A DNA stretch of 64,000 nucleotides from Polychytrium aggregatum (taxonomy: Eukaryota > Chytridiomycota > Chytridiomycetes > Polychytriales): the NCBI RefSeq assembly GCF_025602895.1, contig NW_026516206.1:744001-808000 (forward strand). Reading direction: 5' to 3'. Each line of letters starts with the position of its first letter. Within the stretch, counting starts at the first letter, position 1. The notes beneath the pieces were generated by a model. It was not told where the DNA came from. It was given only the letters and a program-made list of their open reading frames with translations, and did not search any database. The position numbers and the translations under genes are program-made. Shown here piece by piece: positions 56,129 through 64,000 of this stretch.

Positions 56129-59062
56129 TCATCCGTGCCAGGTGAGTCTATTGGCCAAGAGGCTATACAAGCTCCAGTCCGTCGTCAACCCAGCGAGGCC
56201 GGCGCTCCTGGCTCGACAGGAATGCGTGACTGGTCAGATAGGTGCGTCCATCGCCTGGATTGCGGCAGCCATGGCAGGAGTGAACGGGATGGTTAGCAGC
56301 GGTGGTTACAACAACTGGAGCCCGCACAGCCTGGCCGGGCAGTACACGGCGATGCTCCCACGACTTACCCAGAGGCGGAACCGCAATCGGCAGCAGAATG
56401 GTGTACCACGGGCTGCAAACATGAAGCGACGGAGGTGTGGTTAGATATGGCAAACGCCCCGTCCACCCCAAGCTGCGATTGTGATCGCTTACAATTTCTT
56501 CCCGATTCCGAAAAAGATGCGTGCGTTTCTGATTGTTCCGAGGTCAAACTGATTCGAGGACGATGAGAGAAAATATGTGAGGAGTGGGGAGGAGGCGGCG
56601 GCGATGCGCAAGTACATATCCCCGGCAACTCCGGGCCTTCAGGCGTCTCCATCAATGGGCGTGATCATGCAGATAGCGATAACAAGCTTGCACTGCGGTT
56701 TCCTCTTCACCTCGTTGATATACACCTGGATATTGAGCAGATCGGCGCCGGAAATGAGCACATGAGGCGATATGCGCGACCGATGGCCCGTCAGATGGGA
56801 GGAGGCCCATCATCCAGACTCTCAAGTTGGTGCAGACCGACTGGTGATCCCACTTACATCGCCGCGAAGACGGGCCAGCTTGCGCTTGCTTTGGTTGTCA
56901 TAGTACTCGATGGTAGTTTGTCCTGGTGCAGAGATAGTCGATTCGGCGTAAAAGTCAGTTACGGTTCGAGCAATGAGTATGCAGAGCCCATCGAGCACGG
57001 CTGCTGCACCTGCACCAAGAACAACAGATTGCGCGTGATGGCGCCGTGCTGACGACGCGGACGCCCCAAAGGTGTGTTGGCGTACCAGTCAAGACCAGGT
57101 AGGTGTGCCACGACATCAGCGATCCAACGCCAAAGATGAGTGCAAAGGCCAGCAGGAAGCCAAATGCGGCCAGGTGCTTCATGCCACCAGATCCCCAGTC
57201 GACCTGGATCGAGACGGGTTTTCCAAGCGCATCCGAACCCAGGACGCAGCAACAGAGTCAGTAAGACGGCATTCGAGAATATAGCGCCCTAGTGGGTAGC
57301 ATCAACGCAAGCGGCGATTCAGGCTGGCGGCGCAAATTACCTCCTGATGGTACCAGTAGTATCTCAGCATGATCGGCGCCATGCAAATCACAAAGTAGAC
57401 GCACGCGATTGTCAAGTAGACCAGAAACAGGTAGAAATAGCGGTGGTTGTGGTATCCCACGCTGATGATAGATGGTCAGCGCAGTGTCCTAAATGGCCGT
57501 CTGTCCTGCCGTGGCTTGGCCGAGTAGCTCAGGAAGCTGTCGTGCAGCGAGCGGACTTCACTGCAGGGGATGTGACGCTACTGTTGATCCAAGCGGCGGC
57601 ATCGTATGGGGACGCTGGTTCTGCATCGGTTCACTCACCAGTTGCTGATCCACTATTCATCGGCGCGGTGTCGAGAAAGGGATGGGTTACTTTGCCATTT
57701 TCGGGGGCGGAGCATTGTTTCGGCCAGTTGCTCGAACAGGCCATGCGCTTGCCATCCCGTGGGCGATTGCAGAGTCTCTGTTCCTGGAACTTACAGGGCA
57801 GTGGTGGTCCATACGCAAGACACATCTGTTTTGCAGCAGCGAGGAATTCGCCGCGTCGGTCCGATGGCATTGAGTGATAGATACATGGCGCGCCGAGTGA
57901 ATATCCCCGTTGCAACAGAGGCGAGTCGATATTCAGCCAGTCAATTCCAATGAACATGACGGATCCGGGAGCATCCATGCAGTAGCAAAGCAATGTGGTC
58001 TTGAAATGGGCCATGGTGCTTCATCCAGACAAAAAAGTTGCGGGATTCCAGCACAGATCCCATGCGGTGACAGCCCCCATACCGTTTGCAAACTCGACAG
58101 TGGTGCGCCCGCTCAGGTTTTGGGATGAGACCTTGGTTCAAGCAAATATCCAAATGAGTTGGCAGCTCACTCGCAGAATTACAGGCAGATCGAGCGATTA
58201 CTCGACGGATCGAGTGACCAGCGCCGTGTCCAAGCGTTCCTCGGCAAGCACACGGGCATTCTGCCATCCGGACTTTCTCTCATCTTTTCCCTCCTCGCGA
58301 GATCCAGCTCAGCCTTGGCATTGTGGCTCGAGCATGGCCCCTCATCCGCCATCCATGTTGTGTTGCTTCTCGTTGCCTTCTCATCTGCAATCATAAACCT
58401 ACATTTTTTGCACACTTTTCGGTGGCTCTCGTGAGGCTCGGAGATCCCAACTGACGTATCGTGGGTGTGTTCCGAGTGCGCAAGAGAGTCGTGCGGGACA
58501 TCCGAGTGACCCGATTCCGTATCCTTTCAGTTGTCCAACCGACCGATCGATTCAAATCGGGACAAATCCAAGAACAGCCAGAAGCCACGTCGACAGTCAC
58601 CCCAGCGACAGACGAGGAAATGAACACCGAACAAGGTCAGCTCAGGCCCCATGAGATGTCTTGCATGCTTTGTACCGGAGGAGAGGGAGGACGCAGTTCC
58701 TCATTCTGTGGGTATCACCATCGGGGGATGAAGAAGCCACCAAGGGTGGACGAAGCAACCCCTACCTTGTCGGTCTTGCCTGGACCAACGAGCACGGCCA
58801 TTCCGTATTGGAAGGCGATCAGCACCAGGAGATAGACCGTGAAGAGGAGATGCGTGTACTTTGCGATCGCGCCCCACGTCGTCAGGGAGTCGGCGGGGAA
58901 GGTCTTGGGAATGAAGACGTTGAAGTAGACATATGCACAACACGACACCAGCCCGATGGCGACCACCACGAAGACGGGTCCGCCGCCAGAGACCATGCCC
59001 AGGACGATGGCCTCGATGAGGCTCTGGAGCCGCAAGGCCGTGGCTCTCCGCAGAATCCTCAT
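56129..59062 (-). CDS. DHHC palmitoyltransferase (second copy, Pfa/ZDHHC type)
   Basis: Eleven exons, 58766-59062, 58403-58523, 58083-58131, 57795-57825, 57639-57652, 57341-57461, 57086-57203, 56858-56922, 56493-56548, 56369-56412 and 56129-56211, give 332 aa. Two N-terminal membrane helices (about 20-50 and 65-90) lead to the cysteine-rich domain VCKKCLIPKPERAHHCRVCK, RCVLRM, DHHCPWISNCVGYHNH. Two more helices follow (LFLVYLTIACVYFVICMAPI; HLAAFGFLLAFALIFGV), then the TTxE motif (TTIEYYDN) and FDLGTIRN near the C-terminus. Cys of DHHC takes the acyl group from acyl-CoA. Exon 5 is only 14 nt (TGGATCAGCAACTG) and encodes WISNC. The last exon is the least certain. It is similar in layout to Pfa3/Pfa4-type enzymes; the substrate is unknown. 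Confidence 0.85.
57639..57652 (-). other. 14-nt microexon of the second DHHC gene
   Basis: Minus strand: ...GATGAATAG, TGGATCAGCAACTG, GTGAGT. It joins in phase between exons ending DHHCP and starting VGYHNH, restoring the family motif W-I-x-N-C-V-G. Confidence 0.85.
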
Positions 59063-59576
59063 GCTGGCTCGTTGGGAAGTGAGAGAGGAGGTGGGGGTGG
59101 AAGAGCGATCGGTGTGCCAGCGAGAGCAAGCAGGAGCCAGGAGTGGCGGGCGCATTTGTATGGGCGGTGCGCGCTGGTTCCACACAGCACCACGATGCTG
59201 CTGCTGCTGCTGGCTGGCTGGTTCGCAGACACATTCACTCGGGGTGCGTTTTGGCAACATGATGAGCAAGCAGCCCACTGTCTGGGCTGTCCTGCGCTGT
59301 TTGTTGCGATCGGCAACAGGCGATACATTTAAACGCTGTATATTGGGCGAGGGTGGAAGCTTCAGGAATCATTGCACCTCTAGCACATGCCAGTGTCCAC
59401 GGAGGAGTGAAGGGGGGGGGTGAAGGGAAGGGCGGGAGACATACACCAGAGAATTCATGAGAGGAGGAGAAAGGAGGAAAACCAGCGTCAAGCGCAGTGG
59501 AGCTCTCGAAAGTATATGGCCAGTGACAATGACATGTCGGACAGCCCAGCCAGTCATCCGGTCCAGCTTGCAGCGA
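59063..59576. other. Upstream region of the second DHHC gene
   Basis: A short CTG run at about 59193-59213 and a G run at about 59412-59420; no gene recognised. Confidence 0.5.
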
Positions 59577-60389
59577 TCAGCTGCTGACGCTGAGTCGCCG
59601 TTGCTGCTTATTTTGGCGGGCAGGCCGGTTGCTCTTGGGCTTGGGCTCCGGGTTCTTGGGAGCAGCCTGCAGCGCGGCCTGCTTCTGTTGCTCCTTGCGC
59701 TGGCGGTGGAGACGCAGCTGTTGCTTGATAAATCCACGGAACCACATGACATGGAGCGGGAAAACGGCAACCGAGATGATGAAGCCAAGGGGCCGTCCGG
59801 CAGGAATGAAGGACAGATAAAAGTGGTAGATGCAGTAGATGTGGAACAGGATGCGCGTGGCGAGGTAAGAGCCGCCAAAGAGAGCGTCGTTGCGCAGCGA
59901 CTTGTTGATGCAGCCCAGCGACATGATCAAGGTGGGCAGCTCCATGATGCCGACCATGGAAAAGAGACTGCTGATGCGGTAGCGGACGATGTTGAAGACC
60001 AGGAAGGTGTAGAGGGTATGGTGGAAATAGCCTGACCAGGGATCCATGTGCTCCGGGTAGAAAAAGTGGCCCAGGACCAGATCATGGATCACATAGGTTA
60101 TGAAGAAGGCACACAGGCCCCGAGACAGCGACGCATCGAGGCTGGCCCAGGCGGCTGCCGAGTGCGGCTGCGTGAAAAAGTCCCACAGGACCGGGAGCGA
60201 GCCAAGCGTCATCGTCAAGGCCGCAACCATGGTCAGGATCCATGCCTTTGCCTTGGAGGTCGAAAAGTATCTTGGCAGGAGCCGCGGAACCGCAAAGTAC
60301 ACGACCGGAAGCAGCACCAGGCCGTAGCTGAAGGGCAGGTAGAAGGTGTTGTCGTGGAAGACCTCCGAGACGGATCTTGGAGCGGGCAT
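59577..60389 (-). CDS. TLC-domain membrane protein (TLCD4/TMEM56-like)
   Basis: Single exon of 270 aa. The ATG at 60389 is chosen because membrane-protein sequence starts there; the frame is open further upstream to 60860 but that part is low-complexity. Six or so hydrophobic helices are visible (for example YGLVLLPVVYFAVPRLL, WILTMVAALTMTLGSL, FIISVAVFPLHVMWFRGF). TLC-domain hallmarks include the loop with HDLVLGHFFYPE, GYFHHTLYTFLVF and MELPTLIMSLG. The tail is basic and Lys/Gln/Pro-rich. TLC proteins include ceramide synthases and lipid-handling TLCD proteins; the lack of a Lag1 motif (HH embedded in the longer signature) favours the TLCD4 branch. Enzymatic activity is not established. Confidence 0.8.
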   Translation of the reverse strand: MPAPRSVSEVFHDNTFYLPFSYGLVLLPVVYFAVPRLLPRYFSTSKAKAWILTMVAALTMTLGSLPVLWDFFTQPHSAAAWASLDASLSRGLCAFFITYVIHDLVLGHFFYPEHMDPWSGYFHHTLYTFLVFNIVRYRISSLFSMVGIMELPTLIMSLGCINKSLRNDALFGGSYLATRILFHIYCIYHFYLSFIPAGRPLGFIISVAVFPLHVMWFRGFIKQQLRLHRQRKEQQKQAALQAAPKNPEPKPKSNRPARQNKQQRRLSVSS

Positions 60390-61109
60390 GGCGAGCAGGG
60401 GAGACGAATTGGACCGGGGCGGCAATGCAGACGGCGACGGGTGCGCAACTGAACGGACGGACGCAGGAAGGGTCTTGAGCAGCCCAGCGGGGACGAATGC
60501 GACTTGCGAGATGCGGCTTGCGAGATGCGAGATGCTCGAGACCAGAGCAGCGTCCGATGATGGGCAGACCAGGAACGAGCGCAAAAAAACGGCCAAAGGC
60601 CGAAACCACAAGGAGCCAATGTGGCGAGGAGGCTGGGGCGGGTGGGGGGCCGGGCGCGGCGCTGATTGGCCGGCGCGCGGGGACACAGCTGCCCCAAAAC
60701 ACCTGACAGTGGCGCTTGCTGGCGGCGTGCTCGTCACGTGGACACAAGCACGTGCAGATGGCGCGATCCCACGCTGCGCCACGCCTGTGTCTGGACTGGG
60801 CCTCACGGGCGCCTGGGTCGCTGTGGGCGGCGTGGGATGTGTCTCGAATGTGCCCTGCATGTGCCCTGCATGTGTCCTATGAGGCCACCGGCGACGGCAG
60901 CCTTGGTGTCGTTCGGAGCAGGGAACCCAGCCACCCGGGCGCGCATACCATCGGCACTGGGGGCAAGGGTGATGAGGGCTTGTATTCGGAAGTGAAGTGG
61001 TGTGTGTGCTACAGCGCCGATGCCACCGAACATCGGCCGATTCGGATACCCAAAAACTGATAGATATGAGCCTCAGACGACGACTCGGGTGTAATCATGT
61101 CTTTTCGCA
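60390..61109. other. Spacer between the NAD carrier and TLC genes
   Basis: GC-rich near the TLC start; contains repeated GCGAGATGCGGCTTGCGAGA-type units at about 60500-60535. No gene recognised. Confidence 0.45.
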
Positions 61110-63325
61110 TTATAGGACCCGCAGCAGCCATTCATAGCACCAGATTGAGAGCGCCGCTGAAGGCACGCTGCGGACCAAGCTTGCAGAGAGTCCCTTGTAG
61201 AATCCACGCACGCCTTCCTCGGCAATAATCAAGCGGGTGGCCTGGACCATGCCATGATACTTGTTGATCTCGGGTTGGGCGTCGTTTGGATGGAGTGTCT
61301 GCAGCCGCGTGCGGAGAACCTTGGTGTTTTCGGCGCCGTTGATGAGAAAAGTGCGCGGTCAGCCACAGTCGGTCTCCTGTGGGTCCTGCCAGCACTACTA
61401 CAAGAAGCAGCCGCGTGGTCTGCACACTCTGTGCTATCTGGCCGCTGAGGGCATGACCACGGTTCTCACCTCGTGGGGATATGTTGCGATGCAGGCAATC
61501 ATCTTCGAGACCGAGCTTGCGATGATGATGCCGGTGTTGCTGAGCTCGTGCTGCGGATCACGTAGTCGATGTCGCTCATCCTCTGAACCAGTCGGATGGA
61601 GAAGTGGGATAGTTGGCTCGCCGCCAGTACCCAGCCAAGCCGTCCGCTTCTCTGCAAGGTAACAAGTCCATGCTCGAGTCGTCCGGACCAAGCCCACCGC
61701 TGCCCCTACTGTCCTCAGCGGCCTGCCTGTCGGCCAAAGCCGGAACAATGCCCGGTCCGTGTAACAAGCGCACAAAAAGTGCAGCAAGCTGCGGTGCGAT
61801 AAGCGCCATGCCGGCGCGGACATCATGACCCACCAGCAAGAATCTGCTTGAGCTTCTCATAGACCGGGAACTGCACGGCTGCGTGGCTTACGCCGAGCAG
61901 GGTGGGGCCAAGTCCCTTGTAAAGCGCCGAGAATCCCTCGGTTCGGATGATTGTCGAAAAGGCGTCGTACATGGATGTGTAGTGGTGAGAGAGCGACGAT
62001 GCCGGTGAAGGATGTGGGGGCTGCAGCTACTCGGCAGCATGCGGCCGAAAGTATGGGAATCCATAGAAGTGATGACAGGTCAGTCGGTGCTCGTCATGCT
62101 GAGACTAAAGCCAAATATAAGCCTCGCTTTGGGGCATCCCGAGTCTTCAGAAGACAGTGCACGATATCCGTGGCCGGGGCTGACGGGAGCCCTGGGCCAA
62201 AGATGCGGTTTGAAATAAGCCGGCGGAGACCTACCATAATGCGTGTTCGAACGACCCAGATAGGATTCAAGAGCAGCGTGTTCACAACCGAAGCCGACAA
62301 TGATGCCGCAAGGTGGACTGATGATTCGTCCATCGAGCAGTCTGCCAGTCAGGAGCAATGGGTTAGTGATCTCAGGAGCATCAGAAGCTCAACAGCCCTC
62401 CGCACCCAATCGGGCCCAGTCGTCGCAGACCAAGGTCCCGAGGCAAACAATATCAGATCGTTGACTGTGCCGGGTTGGTGGTGAAGATCACCCACCCCTG
62501 GCAATCGCATATGCACAGCGGCGGCTGCATCATGCCAGGTGCTTACGAAAGGAGTCGGCAAAGAAAATTTTGAACTTGTAATAGCACGAGAACCAGATCG
62601 CTCGATCCGGTAGGTAGGAGACAACCTGAGGACCGACAATGTGCAGCGTGAGGATCGACCAGGAGGACTGATCGCCAAGTCGAAAAGGGGCACCACCTCA
62701 GACTCGAAATCCATCAAGATTGGTGCTTGCCGATTGTCCTGGCAGGCAGCCGAGGCACAGCGATACATATGCTACTGCAGCTGTAGCCAAAGATGCAGCG
62801 CAGCAGCAACAACAACTTACCGCAGGACTCAGTCCCCGATATAGGCCTCGAACACCCTCCTCGCTCCAGATGGCTTTCAAGGTCGAGACGGTTCCGCCCA
62901 CATATTTGGGGACCGAGCTGGCCGTCTGATTCTGCAGCCGGACCTTGACGACGTCGAGAGGACACACCATTATCGCCGCAACCAGACCCGACACAGCACC
63001 GGCGGTTGCTGTTTTGTACATGGAGTCATGGCTGCATCCAGCAATTGCGGAACAAAGCACAACGGCAGGTTAGCCCGACATACGCATGTGCATTTGGGAG
63101 AGAGAGAGAGGCAAATTGCTGGTTGGCTGCCAGCTGCACTTCGCCAGCTCTTGTGAGACAGCAGTCGGGATAGCCAGCATTAGCCAGGCCGTTGCAATAG
63201 CCGACGAGCGCAGGCACCGGGCGGGCCAGCATCGCTCGGGAAGGGGTTTGGGAGTTTGGGTGCTCTTACACTTTGAAGAACGAGTGGATTTTCTGAAGCA
63301 AGCCATTCGAAGTCCCAATGTCCAT
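61110..63325 (-). CDS. NDT1: Mitochondrial NAD+ carrier (Ndt1/Yia6-like, SLC25 family)
   Basis: Seven exons, 63270-63325, 62821-63031, 62547-62625, 62235-62341, 61834-62020, 61470-61582 and 61110-61319, give 320 aa, the usual carrier length. Three mitochondrial-carrier repeats are visible with their signatures: PLDVVKVRLQ, NPIWVVRTRIM and YPHEVLRTRLQ, each followed by an EG...LY/FKGL block (EEGVRGLYRGL, TEGFSALYKGL, EEGVRGFYKGL). The details ASSVSKMIACIATYPHE and LLGVSHAAVQFPVYEKLK match yeast Ndt1/Ndt2, which import NAD+ into the matrix, better than the folate/FAD (Flx1) or pyrimidine (Rim2) carriers. Inner-membrane location is inferred. All introns are GT-AG and in phase. Confidence 0.9.
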
Positions 63326-64000
63326 CGCGAGTGCCGAGGTTGAAGAAGCAGATGCAACAGACAGATACGATGGGCTGGGGTGTAATCGGCGGGCCGAGCG
63401 TTGCAAACAGGCCAGATGCTTGTGTGGGCGTTGTCGACGGAGCCGAGCGGCGAGGGATTGGCCCAGAGAGAGTGCCAAAACCGGAATTGCGGGCGCAGGG
63501 ACAGGACTTGAGCAGCGTCGGCCGGGCAGCGAGCTTGGGCGATGCAGACAAACGCAGACGGAGGCAGACGGATGTGGCCGCGCAGTGTGTGCCGTGTTGA
63601 TGTCGGGCCGGCCGTTTGTTTGCTTCTGGCGCTGTCGTCCAGGGAGCGAGAGGAAGACGGGATTGCAAATTGGGCCGTCGCGGATGGAATGGCGATTGCA
63701 AGCTTTTTTTTCGGGTGGTACAGCAAGGGCCAGCCACGAGCGACACCAGCGCGGTCCTGCGGACCGATGCCCAGGCCGGGACAGGCTCCCGAGGACATTG
63801 CGGACGCTGCAGGCGATGTTGCAAGCCATGTTGCAAGCCATGTTGCTGGCGATGCTGCATCTGGCAAAGCTCCCTGCATTGCATTGCACTGCTGCTCCTC
63901 CGAGAGCCGCCATTGCCTCGCCGACGACACCCAGCCCGGGCCGTCGAATGCCAGCTCCCATGTCCCTCCCGGCCTCGGTCATGGCGGCACCACACAGGCT
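63326..64000. other. Upstream region to the window edge
   Basis: Long overlapping frames on the minus strand have no domain and start without support. A short imperfect GCAAGCCATGTT repeat occurs at about 63815-63850. Likely NDT1 promoter and the start of an unseen neighbour. Confidence 0.4.

Noticed and set aside
56641-56765. Minus-strand open frame with VYINEVKRKPQCKLVIAICM
   Set aside because: It lies inside an intron of the second DHHC gene, cannot be joined in phase to the neighbouring exons, and has no start of its own; coding remains possible but unsupported.
60390-60860. N-terminal extension of the TLC protein by 157 residues
   Set aside because: The extension is Pro/Ala/Arg low-complexity and no in-frame ATG context favours it; the ATG at 60389 directly precedes the membrane protein.

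Overview
This window looks like nuclear DNA of an early-diverging fungus, most likely a chytrid. It is GC-rich and densely packed. Nearly every gene carries several short introns, mostly 70-150 nt with GT-AG ends. Gene content is fungal (a Rom2-type Rho1 GEF, an Ndt1-type NAD carrier, Pex4, Swf1, Mtr10, a GT32 Golgi sugar transferase cluster). It also has architectures I associate with chytrids and other early fungi: SH3 domains fused to membrane proteins, an LRR receptor, and a TKL kinase with Sel1 repeats. The lineage call is inference from gene style; no rRNA or mitochondrial marker is present. All exon structures were read by eye from splice signals and family conservation.

Layout. 733-4247 (+) encodes a multidomain redox protein (DOMON, cytochrome b561, cytochrome b5, FAD/NAD reductase) with an SH3 domain inside the reductase. 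4804-6333 (-) is an F-box protein. 6923-7917 and 13815-14848 form an inverted repeat of about 1 kb; each arm holds one tRNA-Gln(CTG), and the pair brackets a complete Rho GEF gene (8589-13241, +). 15197-17345 (-) holds two serine-rich hypothetical ORFs. 18121-19511 (-) is a UBC4-class E2, and 20134-21910 (-) is a Ras GTPase. 21911-23517 is low-complexity DNA. 23518-25895 (-) is PRP38, and 26476-27537 (+) is PEX4. 28186-30897 (+) is a TKL kinase with a helical N-terminal domain and Sel1 repeats.

31050-35853 (-) is a tandem array of three GT32 glycosyltransferases. 36438-37793 (-) is an inositol polyphosphate kinase, 38497-38856 (-) SDHAF4, and 39257-43482 (-) an Mtr10/transportin-3 importin. 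That importin is divergent from 43668-46273 (+), a Swf1-type palmitoyltransferase. 46724-51437 (-) is retromer VPS35. 52512 to about 55640 (-) is an LRR-TM-SH3 receptor. 56129-59062 (-) is a second DHHC palmitoyltransferase, 59577-60389 (-) a TLC-domain protein, and 61110-63325 (-) the mitochondrial NAD carrier.

How the genes relate. This is ordinary eukaryotic gene order, not an operon or island. Several products share themes: membrane signalling (Rho GEF, Ras, LRR-SH3 receptor, two palmitoyltransferases), ubiquitin (F-box, two E2s), trafficking and import (VPS35, Mtr10, Pex4) and mitochondria (NAD carrier, SDHAF4). The most unusual observations are: an SH3 domain spliced into a reductase NAD lobe; a 5-nt microexon in RAS and a 14-nt microexon in a DHHC gene; LRRs encoded by six successive 72-nt phase-2 exons; three GC-AG introns; the tRNA-bearing inverted repeat around the Rho GEF; and near-identical cores within otherwise divergent tandem GT32 paralogs.
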